NCBI RefSeq assembly: GCF_965219595.1
Contig: NZ_OZ244781.1
Location: 1,426,001-1,490,000 of the forward strand
Source: Poriferisodalis sp022821985
GTDB taxonomy: Bacteria > Actinomycetota > Acidimicrobiia > Acidimicrobiales > Poriferisodalaceae
Direction: 5' to 3'
DNA: 64,000 bases
The number at the start of each line of letters is the position of its first letter. The first letter of the stretch is position 1. The notes under the pieces are model-generated. The model saw nothing but the letters and a program-made list of their open reading frames with translations, did not search any database and was not told the origin of the DNA. The translations under genes were made by a program, and so were the position numbers. Of this stretch, positions 50,208 through 59,047 are shown piece after piece.

Positions 50208-51566
50208 ATGCTTGACGACAACCACCAAGTCCGGCTGTTCTCCGTGGCAGGGGTGAAGGGCCAGCAGGAAGCCGAGCAACGAGCCACCGCAGCTTTATTG
50301 TCGGTGCTCACGATGGTCCGGCCGCTTTCCCGACGTCTGCTGGGGCCGCTCGGAGCAAGCAAGGCGGACAGGGCGACAGTCGAGGCATGGACCGAAGTGC
50401 CTTACAAGACGGCCGACGGCGAAACGCTGCGGCCCGATGGCGTGATACGCGTGAGTTCCGGTAAGCACACGTTCACCGCTTTGGTCGAAGTGAAGACTGG
50501 CGACAGCCCGCAGGAACTCAGCCAGATCGAGAAGTATCTGAAGCTTGCTCGTGCCGAAGGTTACGACTGCCTGATCACGATCTCCGGCGAGGTCGCCCCC
50601 TTCGACGGTGCCCATCCGACGCCGCGGGCGGATTCACTGCGCGTCGGCTCGGTCAAGCTCCATCACCTCTCGTGGACGCGGATTCTCGCAGAGGCGGTTC
50701 AGCAGGTCGCTCATCACGGGGTCGAAGACGAGGAACAGGCATGGATTGCCGCAGAGCTCATCCGCTACTTGGAGCATCCCAACAGCGGCATCGCTCAGGC
50801 CAGCGATATGGGCGAGCACTGGGTCAGCGTGAGGGACAAGGCACGCGACGGGCTGCTCGGCAAGCCAGGCCCTGAGGCGCTGGACGTGTGTCGCCGTTGG
50901 GATCAACTCCTTCACACGACAGCAATGCGCCTCGGCGCCGAACTCGGGATCGATGTGCGTGAGGTGATCCCGAAGGCGCAGCGCGACGATCCGAGCCAGC
51001 GCATCAGGTCTCTTGCTGCGGAACTGTGCGATAACGGCCTGCTCCAAGGCCGTTTGCGCGTCCCAGGAGCGGTTGGCGACATCACGGTCACCGCCGACAT
51101 GCGAGCTGCCCGCACAGTCGTCGCCGTCGAGAGTCCGGCTCCGCTCGACAAGGGCGGCAAGGGGCGCATTGGCTGGCTTGTACGGCAGCAGCTACGCGAC
51201 GCGCCAAGCAGCATCACCGTCGAGGCGTTCACGCGCAGCAGTCGCGTGGCCGAAATCGCCTCCCTCGCTGACCTGCGCGAGGACACGGCGGTGATACTCC
51301 GGTCTCGGGACAAGCCGCCTGTCAAGTTTCGTGTGTCGCATCGCACCGAGACTGGCCAAGGCCGACGCACCCGTAACGTCCGCACGCTCGGTTTCGCCGA
51401 CTCGGTGGTCGATGCCATCGACGACTTCTACCGCAACGTTGTGCAGCACATGCGCAGCCCGACGCCGGTTCCACCGAAGATGGCTGCGGCGCCCACAATC
51501 GACGAGGCTGCTGATTCGGAATCCGGCGGAGCACCTACCGAGTCAAACGCTCTAACTCCTGGCTGA
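50208..51566 (+). CDS. PD-(D/E)XK nuclease-fold protein of unknown role
   Basis: 452 residues. An N-terminal helical part is followed by a restriction-endonuclease-like core: Asp77 (RPDGVIRV), Glu94-Val-Lys96 (ALVEVKTGD) and Gln106-x3-Tyr110 (SQIEKYLKLA), the QxxxY of RecB-like nucleases. The rest (about 150-420) was not recognised and the C-terminus is Pro/Ala-rich and disordered. A TAGGAT box (50169-50174) is a weak -10 candidate. It is followed convergently by an AAA_14/DUF4143 ATPase. A role in defence or DNA repair is possible but unproven. Confidence 0.7.
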   Translation: MLDDNHQVRLFSVAGVKGQQEAEQRATAALLSVLTMVRPLSRRLLGPLGASKADRATVEAWTEVPYKTADGETLRPDGVIRVSSGKHTFTALVEVKTGDSPQELSQIEKYLKLARAEGYDCLITISGEVAPFDGAHPTPRADSLRVGSVKLHHLSWTRILAEAVQQVAHHGVEDEEQAWIAAELIRYLEHPNSGIAQASDMGEHWVSVRDKARDGLLGKPGPEALDVCRRWDQLLHTTAMRLGAELGIDVREVIPKAQRDDPSQRIRSLAAELCDNGLLQGRLRVPGAVGDITVTADMRAARTVVAVESPAPLDKGGKGRIGWLVRQQLRDAPSSITVEAFTRSSRVAEIASLADLREDTAVILRSRDKPPVKFRVSHRTETGQGRRTRNVRTLGFADSVVDAIDDFYRNVVQHMRSPTPVPPKMAAAPTIDEAADSESGGAPTESNALTPG

Positions 51567-51636
51567 CCGACTTCGCCTCTGGCGCATCCGCGATCCGCTG
51601 GGAGGTGCGTTTGCCGTGACGCTCGGCAGCGCGACG

Positions 51637-52896
51637 TCAGGACGTTGCAAGCGGTGGTTGCCAGAGGGTGCTGATGGGCAGGGCCCAGATGCGGTCGTCG
51701 AGTTCGAAGGGCCATCGGCCCGCGTACAGCACGGCGCCCATCTGGAATGCATCCCCGGTGATGTCGCGGAGCCACATCAGTCCCCGGGCATCGCGGCGGC
51801 CGACATTCTCGGACGACTTGACCTCGAGTCCGACGATCTTGCCGTGTCGTTCGAGCACGAGGTCGACTTCCTTGCCGTCGGTGCCGCGGGCGTGGAAGAA
51901 GCCGGTCTGCACTGCTGAAGCCTGCAGGTGCGGCAAAATTTCGGTGACGACCAGCGTCTCGAAGAGCTGTCCGACGAGTCGTTCGGAGAGGCTCAGCGCA
52001 CGCGCATCCGCGCCGAGCAGGTGCGCAGCGAGACCCGGGTCCATCACATGCACCTTCGGCGAGCGCGTCAGCCGCTTGACACGCTGGGTGTGCCATGCCG
52101 GGATGCGCACGACGACCGACAGATCCTCCAGCAGCGAGACATGCGCGTCAGCAGTGCGGACGTCTACCGCGGAGTCGCGTGCCACCGCCTGCTTGTTGAG
52201 CAGCTGACCCGTTCGCGCGGCGCACGAATCGAGTACAGCCCGGAGCTTCGGCGATTGCGGTGATCGTGAGGTCAGCTGCGCGGCATCGCGTTCGGCCAAC
52301 TGTTCGACGTAGCTGGCGAACCAACGGCCGCGAGCAGCGCCGTCGAACCGCATCGTGCCCGGGAATCGGCCGCGGACGATGGTTTCGCTGTAGTGGGCGC
52401 GGTCCCATTCCGAACGCGTGTAACCATCGGTGTCTCCCGCAAAGAACCGAGCGACGGGATCGTAGGCGTCGGTTCCTTCCATCTCGGTGTGAGTGAGTCC
52501 ATACATCCGCACCCGGATGAGCCGACCGGTCCCGGGCCACGTCGCGGCCTGGTGCGCGGCGCGCACCGATCCGGCAATGACAAACCGGCCCGGTGTGGCT
52601 TCGAGGTCTCTGTCGACAGCACGCTTGACTGCTCCGAGAATCTCTGGAGCCTCTTGCCACTCGTCGATGAGCACGGTTCCGTGCGAGGCTGCCAGCAGAC
52701 CGTCAGGACTCTCCATGGCAGCGCGGCGTGTTCCCGGCTCGGAGAGGTCCAGCACCGCATCTGCAAACCGGGTCGCGGACGTCGTCTTGCCGCAACCGCG
52801 CGCCCCGACAAGATGGACCGCCGGGAAGGTCGGCAGGAGCTCGTCGCTGAGGAGTCGTTCGACGATTCTCCGGTAGCGGGATCCGCTGTCAGTCAC
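51637..52896 (-). CDS. ATP-binding protein, AAA_14 plus DUF4143
   Basis: 419 residues from a GTG at 52896. The Walker A GARGCGKTT lies near residue 31 and the Walker B TVLIDEWQE near 74. The C-terminal DUF4143 part ends in a PD-(D/E)XK-like core (GKEVDLVLERHGKIVGLEVKSSENVG). These proteins are frequent, patchily distributed and of unknown function, often in accessory DNA. Three direct repeats in its upstream region (52927-52987) may be its control site. The 3' end lies 70 bases from the convergent nuclease-fold gene. Confidence 0.88.
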   Translation of the reverse strand: MTDSGSRYRRIVERLLSDELLPTFPAVHLVGARGCGKTTSATRFADAVLDLSEPGTRRAAMESPDGLLAASHGTVLIDEWQEAPEILGAVKRAVDRDLEATPGRFVIAGSVRAAHQAATWPGTGRLIRVRMYGLTHTEMEGTDAYDPVARFFAGDTDGYTRSEWDRAHYSETIVRGRFPGTMRFDGAARGRWFASYVEQLAERDAAQLTSRSPQSPKLRAVLDSCAARTGQLLNKQAVARDSAVDVRTADAHVSLLEDLSVVVRIPAWHTQRVKRLTRSPKVHVMDPGLAAHLLGADARALSLSERLVGQLFETLVVTEILPHLQASAVQTGFFHARGTDGKEVDLVLERHGKIVGLEVKSSENVGRRDARGLMWLRDITGDAFQMGAVLYAGRWPFELDDRIWALPISTLWQPPLATS

Positions 52897-52926
52897 CAGT
52901 GCCCACTCCCTGATCTCCGTCGCTCT

Positions 52927-52987
52927 AAATGCATGATCTGCTGGTATTAAAATACATGATTTGCAGAATCCAAAATGCTTGAATTGC
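52927..52987. repeat. Three 15-base direct repeats with exact 23-base spacing
   Basis: AAATGCATGATCTGC (52927), AAATACATGATTTGC (52950) and AAATGCTTGAATTGC (52973) fit the consensus AAATRCWTGAWYTGC with starts 23 bases apart. A weaker copy (10 of 15) occurs in phase at 52904. The segment is AT-rich against a GC-rich background and lies upstream of the AAA_14/DUF4143 gene and of a small ORF on the other strand. It looks like a multi-site operator or iteron array. Confidence 0.75.
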
Positions 52988-52997
52988 AGCCGGAGGC

Positions 52998-53141
52998 ATG
53001 AGGCTCATGCCGTACAACATCAACTTCTGCCAAGACCAGGTCACCGCCGACGGTGCCACCGACGTGCCGCTCAGCCCGCTGCCGTTCCCGTGGCCGTACA
53101 TCATGCGGCCACCGATCCGCGGCCAGCAGCCAGGCCGCTAG
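52998..53141 (+). CDS. Possible 47-residue small protein
   Basis: An ORF starting ATG at 52998 close behind a CGGAGG, or ATG at 53007 (MPYNINFCQDQVTADGATDV). It encodes a Pro-rich C-terminus (PLPFPWPYIMRPPIRGQQPG) and a single Cys. No family was recognised. It begins 11 bases after the 23-base-phased repeats, which supports real expression. Length and composition are not decisive. Confidence 0.4.
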   Translation: MRLMPYNINFCQDQVTADGATDVPLSPLPFPWPYIMRPPIRGQQPGR

Positions 53142-53266
53142 CGCCCGTGCCCGACAGCGATCGCTGAGCCAGAACGCGAAATTGGAGGAGGCTCCCGGCA
53201 CAACCGCAACTACCTTGGCCCCACAGCCGCGGCAGGGCCGCGGGAAGCGTGTGACAAGGGCTGATC
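53142..53266. other. Upstream region of argJ
   Basis: 125 bases containing a perfect seven-base hairpin (CCGCGGC/GCCGCGG, 53227-53243, loop AGG) about 20 bases before argJ, and a TACCTT box at 53211-53216. The hairpin could affect argJ translation or end the small upstream ORF's transcript. Confidence 0.35.
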
Positions 53267-54463
53267 ATGACTTCAGCAGGGGCCGCGAATGCGGCTGCAT
53301 CGGTGGACTTGCCGGCGGGGTTCGCTTGCCATGTGGGCAATATCGGCATCAAGGACGACACCGACGATGTGATGGTGCTGGCGGCTGATCGGGTGGCGGC
53401 CGCAGCCGGTGTGTTTACCAAGAGTCTTTTCTCGGGGGCCAGCGTGCGTCGCAGTCAGGCCAACGTTGCCGACGGGCGAGTGCAGGCTGTGGTGGTCATA
53501 TCGAAGAACTCGAACGTGGCAACTGGCGCGCAGGGTGAGCGAGACGCAGCGAACCTCGCGAATCGGGTCGCGGAACTGGTGGGTTGCGAGCCCGGCCAAG
53601 TGTTGGTCGGCTCCACCGGCTTGATCGGCGTGCCCTACCCCGAAGGCAAGATCGACACGTACTTCGACCGGTTGATCGCAGGCTCAGAACCAGCGCTCGA
53701 CAGCAACGATGCCGTTGCCGCTGCGACGGCGATCATGACCACCGACACGCATCCCAAGACGGCGAGCGCCTCAGCAGGTGCCGCCACGGTGGTGGGCATC
53801 GCGAAGGGCTCGGGAATGATCGAGCCCGATATGGCCACGATGATCTCGGTGATCATCACCGATGCCGAGATCGCTCCAGAACGGCTCGACGTCATGCTGC
53901 GCCGGGTCTGCGATGTGACCTTCAACGCGCTTAGCGTCGACACCGACACATCCACCAGCGACATGGTGGTGATGCTGGCCAACGGCGCCGCGGGGCCGGT
54001 CGACGAGGCTGATCTGGAGGCCGCCCTCGGCGCCGTCAGCCTGGACCTGACACGTCAACTCGCGTTCGACGGCGAGGGAGCGGAGACCCTGATCGTGGTG
54101 TCGGCGAACGGCGCTCGTGACGACGCCCAGGCCAAGCGGGTCGCCAAGGTCATCGTGAACTCGCCGCTGGTGAAGACGGCCGTGCATGGCCGCGATCCCA
54201 ACTGGGGCCGGGTCGCGATGGCGATCGGCAAGTGCAGCGACGAGACCGACATCGACCCCGACCGCGTCAGGATCCGTTTCGGCGACCAAGAGGTGTACCC
54301 CACGCCCGCGACGCCCGAAGCCCTCGCCGAGCTTGAGGCGTACTTGGCGTCGGACGAGGTGCTGATCTCGGTGGACTTGGGCATCGCGGATGGCTCGTTC
54401 ACCGTGTACGGCTGCGACCTCACCGACCAGTACGTCCGCATCAACGCCGATTACACGACGTGA
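53267..54463 (+). CDS. argJ: Bifunctional ornithine acetyltransferase / N-acetylglutamate synthase
   Basis: 398 residues. The self-cleavage site is the Thr of MIEPDMATMIS, preceded by KGSG; VGSTGLIGVPYP (oxyanion) and DPNWGRVAMAIGK are further ArgJ signatures. It transfers the acetyl group from N-acetylornithine to glutamate in the cyclic arginine pathway. The other arg genes, usually adjacent (argC, argB), are not in the window, so it is isolated here at the edge of the accessory region. Confidence 0.95.
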   Translation: MTSAGAANAAASVDLPAGFACHVGNIGIKDDTDDVMVLAADRVAAAAGVFTKSLFSGASVRRSQANVADGRVQAVVVISKNSNVATGAQGERDAANLANRVAELVGCEPGQVLVGSTGLIGVPYPEGKIDTYFDRLIAGSEPALDSNDAVAAATAIMTTDTHPKTASASAGAATVVGIAKGSGMIEPDMATMISVIITDAEIAPERLDVMLRRVCDVTFNALSVDTDTSTSDMVVMLANGAAGPVDEADLEAALGAVSLDLTRQLAFDGEGAETLIVVSANGARDDAQAKRVAKVIVNSPLVKTAVHGRDPNWGRVAMAIGKCSDETDIDPDRVRIRFGDQEVYPTPATPEALAELEAYLASDEVLISVDLGIADGSFTVYGCDLTDQYVRINADYTT

Positions 54464-54536
54464 GCCGACGCGCGCTCGTCCCTCGCCCGTGGCGCAGCCC
54501 GCGCCGACCGAACGACAACCCGTGAGCCCGCAGCTC

Positions 54537-56894
54537 ATGAGCGCCGAGCCGATGAACCCAGGCGACGATCCGATCCTGGCGCCGCTCAACGCTGGTCAGC
54601 GGGCCGCCGTGCTGCACGGTGATGGTCCGGCGCTGGTGGTGGCCGGGGCCGGATCGGGCAAGACGCGTGTGCTCAGTCACCGCATCGCCTACCTGCTGGC
54701 CCATCGGCAGGTCAGCCCGTTCGGCCTGCTGGCCATCACCTTCACTAACAAGGCGGCGGGGGAAATGCGCGAGCGCATCGGCAGCCTCGTCGGTCCCGTG
54801 GCGCAGCGGATGTGGATCTCCACCTTCCACAGCGCCTGCGCTCGCATCCTGCGCAGCCATGCAGATGTGCTCGGCTACCCCGGCACCTTCAGCATCTACG
54901 ACCAGGCCGACTCGCGGCGGCTCACCCGCTATGTGGTGCGCGACCTCGACCTCGATGCCAAGCGATTCAACGAGCGCGCCGTGCACGCGGCGATCTCGAC
55001 GCTGAAGAACCAGCTCACCACGCCGCCGCAGGCTGCGGAGCGGGCCGAGTCGCCCGATGGCGGCGGGCCGTTCAACCGTGAAGTGGCCCGCGTCTACTCC
55101 GAGTACCAGAAGCGGCTGCGGCGCGCCGGCGCCATGGACTTCGACGACCTGTTGATGCTGGGCGTGGAGCTGCTCAGTGCCCATGACGATGTGGCCGAGC
55201 ATTACCGGCGGCGCTTCGAGCACATTCTCGTCGACGAGTACCAAGACACGAACCTGGCGCAGGTGCGCCTGATCGGCCTGCTGAGCGGGCCCGCCCAGAA
55301 CGTCTTCGTGGTCGGCGACTCCGACCAGTCGATCTACGCGTTCCGGGGCGCCGACATCACCAACATCCTGGAGTTCGGCGCCACCTTTGATGACAGCTCG
55401 ACCTACGTGCTGGATCAGAACTACCGCTCCAGCCAGGCGATCCTCGATGCCGCCAACTCGGTAATCCGCAACAACTTCGGACGGCCGCCGAAGAACCTCT
55501 GGACCGATCAATCCGGCGGTGCCAAGCCGATCCGCTACCGCGGCACGAACGAGGAAGACGAGGCGCACTACGTCTGCGCGGAGCTGCGCCGCCTGCACGG
55601 CGACGGCCGGATCGACTGGTCTGACGCTGCGGTGTTCTACCGGTCCAACGCCCAGTCGCGCGTGATCGAAGAGGAGCTCGTCGCCAACGACGTGCCGTAC
55701 CAGATCATCGGCGGCACTCGCTTCTACGACCGGCGCGAGATCAAGGACGCGCTGGCCTACCTGCGGGCCGCAGTCAACCCGTCTGATGAGGTGTCGCTCA
55801 AGCGGGTCGTGAACCTGCCCGCCCGCGGCATCGGCGACCGAACGATTGCCAAGCTGGACGATGCGGCCGCACGGGGCGACACATCGCTTGCCGAGGTGAT
55901 CGACCGTATCGAATCGCTGGGCGTGCGCGGCACCGCCCGCGGCGGCCTGCAGCAGTTCCGCGAGCTGATGAGTCGTGCTCGGGCACGCATCGACGAGGGT
56001 CCCGCCGCCGTGCTCGAAGTGGCGCTGAACGAATCGGGCTACATCCAGGCGCTGCACGATGAGGGCACCGTCGAATCCGACGGCCGGCTGGAGCACCTCG
56101 AAGAACTCGCGGGCGCCGCCGCTGAATTCGAGTCGTGCGACGAGTTCCTGGAGCAGGTGTCGCTGGTCAGCGACGTGGACGAGATGACCGATGCCTCTCA
56201 GGTTTCGCTGATGACCCTGCACTCCGCCAAGGGGCTCGAGTTCGACATCGTGTTCGTGACCGGTATGGAAGACGGCATCTTCCCGCACCACCGCTCGATG
56301 ACCGATCCCTACGAGCTGGAGGAAGAGCGACGGCTGGCGTACGTGGGCATCACCCGGGCCCGTAAGCAGCTCTACCTGACGCACTCATGGAGCCGGATGC
56401 TGCACGGTCAGACCAGCTACAATCCGCCCAGCCGCTTCATCGACGAGATCCCGGCGGACCTGCTGGACGACCGCTCCGACGACACCCAGCGGCTCGGCAG
56501 CTCGTGGCGGCCCGTCACCAGCGACTGGGGCGCCAATCGGCGGGCCAGCGAGCCCAGCGAGTACAGCCAACTCAGCGAGACGGAGCTGGCGGGCCGGAGC
56601 CAGCCCCGCAGCGATCCCGCCCGCCACGACGACAGCGCGGCGAAAGGCCGCGAGTCGCGGCGGGAGGAGGCCCGCCGCCGGGTGGCCGCCCGGATGGGCG
56701 AGCCGAAGCCGGCTCCCTCGACCGACCTCGGGTACGGCGTCGGCGATGACGTGTTGCATGACCGTTTCGGTGCCGGCGTCGTGCAGGACGTACGGCCCGA
56801 CGGCGACGACTGGGAGGTCACTGTCCACTTCGCCGACCTCGGCACCAAGACCCTCGTCGCCAGCTTCGCCAACCTCCGCCGCATCCGCTCCTAG
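54537..56894 (+). CDS. pcrA: UvrD/PcrA-type DNA helicase
   Basis: 785 residues from the ATG at 54537; a GTG at 54522 is possible. Superfamily 1 motifs: Q motif LNAGQRAAV, Walker A AGAGSGKT (36-43), ITFTNKAAGEMRERI, DEYQDTN, GDSDQSIYAFRGAD, QNYRSSQAIL, LMTLHSAKGLEFD and VGITRARKQLYLTHS. A helical acidic/basic linker precedes a C-terminal Tudor-like domain (GVGDDVLHDRFGAGVVQDV) typical of PcrA, which binds RNA polymerase. It unwinds DNA in repair and clears conflicts. Confidence 0.95.
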   Translation: MSAEPMNPGDDPILAPLNAGQRAAVLHGDGPALVVAGAGSGKTRVLSHRIAYLLAHRQVSPFGLLAITFTNKAAGEMRERIGSLVGPVAQRMWISTFHSACARILRSHADVLGYPGTFSIYDQADSRRLTRYVVRDLDLDAKRFNERAVHAAISTLKNQLTTPPQAAERAESPDGGGPFNREVARVYSEYQKRLRRAGAMDFDDLLMLGVELLSAHDDVAEHYRRRFEHILVDEYQDTNLAQVRLIGLLSGPAQNVFVVGDSDQSIYAFRGADITNILEFGATFDDSSTYVLDQNYRSSQAILDAANSVIRNNFGRPPKNLWTDQSGGAKPIRYRGTNEEDEAHYVCAELRRLHGDGRIDWSDAAVFYRSNAQSRVIEEELVANDVPYQIIGGTRFYDRREIKDALAYLRAAVNPSDEVSLKRVVNLPARGIGDRTIAKLDDAAARGDTSLAEVIDRIESLGVRGTARGGLQQFRELMSRARARIDEGPAAVLEVALNESGYIQALHDEGTVESDGRLEHLEELAGAAAEFESCDEFLEQVSLVSDVDEMTDASQVSLMTLHSAKGLEFDIVFVTGMEDGIFPHHRSMTDPYELEEERRLAYVGITRARKQLYLTHSWSRMLHGQTSYNPPSRFIDEIPADLLDDRSDDTQRLGSSWRPVTSDWGANRRASEPSEYSQLSETELAGRSQPRSDPARHDDSAAKGRESRREEARRRVAARMGEPKPAPSTDLGYGVGDDVLHDRFGAGVVQDVRPDGDDWEVTVHFADLGTKTLVASFANLRRIRS

Positions 56895-56944
56895 GCAGCC
56901 GGAGCCCCCTGCTGTGTTCGCAGCGGGCGGCAGGGCTCCGCTCC

Positions 56945-56950
56945 TATGCT
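56945..56950 (+). promoter_or_regulatory. -10 box of a probable leaderless sucC promoter
   Basis: TATGCT is followed by seven bases and the GTG at 56958. The ATG inside the -10 box, which opens a slightly longer frame (56946), is therefore not the start. Confidence 0.5.
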
Positions 56951-56957
56951 CCCCGCC

Positions 56958-58106
56958 GTGGATCTCTTCGAGTATCAGGGCAAGCAGTTCTTCAAGGGCT
57001 ACGGCATACCGGTATCCGACGGCGAAGTCGCCTTCAGCGTCGACGAAGCAGTAGCCGCCGCGGAGCGCTTGGGCACGCCGGTGATGGTGAAGGCGCAGGT
57101 GCACACCGGCGGGCGCGGCAAGGCGGGAGGCGTGAAGTTCGCCGCTTCCGTCGACGATGTGCAGACCCACGCGTCCAACATCCTGGGACTCGACATCAAC
57201 GGCCACATCGTGCGACGGCTGTGGATCGAGAAGGCGTCGGACATCTCCGAGGAGTACTACGCCAGCTTCACGCTGGACCGCTCGGCCAAGAAGCACCTCG
57301 GGATGCTGTCGGCCGAGGGCGGCGTGGAGATCGAGACCGTTGCGGCCGAGAATCCCGACGCCATCAGCAAGGTGCTCGTGGACCCCGCCGAGGGGCTCAC
57401 CGAAGAGGCCGCCCGAGCGTGGGTGGAGGGCGCCAACCTCAACCCCGCTGCCACCGATCAGGCCGTCGAGATCCTGCGCAAGCTCTATGTGGCCTACACC
57501 GAGGGTGACGCCGACCTCGTCGAGATCAACCCGCTGATCCTCACGCCCGAGGGCCGGGTGCACGTGCTCGACGCCAAGGTCACCCTCGACGCCAACGCCG
57601 TGTTCCGCCACGAAGACTACGCGCAGTACGACGAGACCCAGCCCCGCGACGAGCGTGAGGAGGCGGCCCACGCCAAGGGCCTGCAGTATGTGGGCCTGGC
57701 CGGCAGTGTGGGCGTGATCGCCAACGGCGCCGGGCTGGCGATGAGCACGGTGGACGTGGTGAATCAGGTGGGCGGTAAGCCGGCCAACTTCCTCGACATC
57801 GGCGGCGGCGCCAATGCCCAGGTGATGGCCAATGCGCTCGAGGTCATCAACAACGACCCCGACGTGCGGGCCATCTTCATCAACATCTTCGGCGGGATCA
57901 CCCGCGGCGAGGAAGTGGCCAACGGCATCATCGGGGCGCTCGGCGCGGTCGACATCGAGGCGCCGATCGTGCTGCGCCTGGACGGCACCAACGCCGCGGA
58001 GGGGCGCGAGATCCTCGCACCGCACCTCAACGAGAAGCTGGTGATGGAACCGACCATGCTCGACGCTGCCCGTCGAGCCGTCGCGATGGCCGCGGCTGCG
58101 AGCTGA
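56958..58106 (+). CDS. sucC: Succinyl-CoA synthetase (ADP-forming) beta subunit
   Basis: 382 residues from the GTG at 56958, which gives the standard beginning MDLFEYQGKQFFKGYGIPV. It has the ATP-grasp fold (VMVKAQVHTGGRGKAGGVKFA) and the GGGANAQVMANALEVI region. It makes ATP from succinyl-CoA in the TCA cycle together with SucD. It is transcribed independently of pcrA by a leaderless promoter. Confidence 0.96.
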   Translation: MDLFEYQGKQFFKGYGIPVSDGEVAFSVDEAVAAAERLGTPVMVKAQVHTGGRGKAGGVKFAASVDDVQTHASNILGLDINGHIVRRLWIEKASDISEEYYASFTLDRSAKKHLGMLSAEGGVEIETVAAENPDAISKVLVDPAEGLTEEAARAWVEGANLNPAATDQAVEILRKLYVAYTEGDADLVEINPLILTPEGRVHVLDAKVTLDANAVFRHEDYAQYDETQPRDEREEAAHAKGLQYVGLAGSVGVIANGAGLAMSTVDVVNQVGGKPANFLDIGGGANAQVMANALEVINNDPDVRAIFINIFGGITRGEEVANGIIGALGAVDIEAPIVLRLDGTNAAEGREILAPHLNEKLVMEPTMLDAARRAVAMAAAAS

Positions 58107-58119
58107 ACGGGAGCTTCAG

Positions 58120-59004
58120 ATGAGTGTTTTCGTCAACAAGGACACCAAGGTCGTCTACCAGGGCCTCACCGGCTCGCAGGGCCGGTACTACGGCATGCTG
58201 AACCGCGACTACGGCACCAACGTGGTGGCGGGCACCAACCCACGCAAGGCCGGCACCGATGTGGAAGGCGTGCCGGTGTTCGCCAACTGCACCGAGGCGG
58301 TCGCCGCCACGGGCGCCAATGCTTCCTGCATCTTCATCCCCGCGCCCGGCGTGTTCAGCGCCGTGATGGACGCCGCCGAGGCGGGGATCGAGTTCGTGGC
58401 CTGCATCACCGAAGGCGTGCCGGCCCACGACGAGGCCCGCTTCTTCAACATGCTGAAGCGCGACTACCCCCACGTCCGGCTGCTGGGCCCGAACTGCCCG
58501 GGGATCATCACGCCGGGGGAGTGCAACATCGGCATCACCGCGGGGCACATCGCCAAGCCGGGCGGCCCGGTGGGCATTGTCAGCCGGTCGGGAACACTGA
58601 CCTACCAGGCGCTGTACGAGCTGCAGCAGAAAGACATCGGCGTCACCACCTGTGTGGGCATCGGCGGCGACCCGGTGCCGGGCACGTCGTTCATCGACTG
58701 CCTCGAAGCCTTCGAAGCCGATCCCGACACCAAGGCCGTGATGATGATCGGCGAGATCGGCGGCTCGGCCGAGGAAGAGGCTGCTGCGTTCATCAAGGAC
58801 AACATGTCCAAGCCGGTGTCGAGCTACATCGCCGGGGTGACTGCGCCTCCGGGCAAGAAGATGGGCCACGCTGGTGCCATCGTGTCGGGGGGCAAGGGCA
58901 CTGCTGCGGCCAAGATGGATGCGCTGCGCGACGCCGGCGTGCGGGTTGGGCTGAATCCCACCGAGGCCGGCGAGCTCATGGCCGAGATCGTCGCCGAGCT
59001 CTAG
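58120..59004 (+). CDS. sucD: Succinyl-CoA synthetase alpha subunit
   Basis: 294 residues. The CoA-binding domain opens VNKDTKVVYQGLTGSQGRYYG, GPNCPGIITPGECNIGI is the family signature, and the phosphorylated histidine lies in KKMGHAGAIVSGGKGTAAAK. It starts 13 bases after sucC and works as its partner subunit. Confidence 0.97.
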   Translation: MSVFVNKDTKVVYQGLTGSQGRYYGMLNRDYGTNVVAGTNPRKAGTDVEGVPVFANCTEAVAATGANASCIFIPAPGVFSAVMDAAEAGIEFVACITEGVPAHDEARFFNMLKRDYPHVRLLGPNCPGIITPGECNIGITAGHIAKPGGPVGIVSRSGTLTYQALYELQQKDIGVTTCVGIGGDPVPGTSFIDCLEAFEADPDTKAVMMIGEIGGSAEEEAAAFIKDNMSKPVSSYIAGVTAPPGKKMGHAGAIVSGGKGTAAAKMDALRDAGVRVGLNPTEAGELMAEIVAEL

Positions 59005-59047
59005 GAGCTACATCTGCTTGTTGCGCCCGGCCTGTCGCCTCTCGGGG

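Noticed and set aside
52927..52987. CRISPR array reading of the 23-base phased repeats
   Set aside because: The 15-base repeats and eight-base spacers are too short, and no cas genes are present. An operator or iteron explanation fits better.
54441..56384. 647-codon open frame antisense to pcrA
   Set aside because: It is a shadow of a well-supported helicase gene, with composition typical of antisense high-GC frames.
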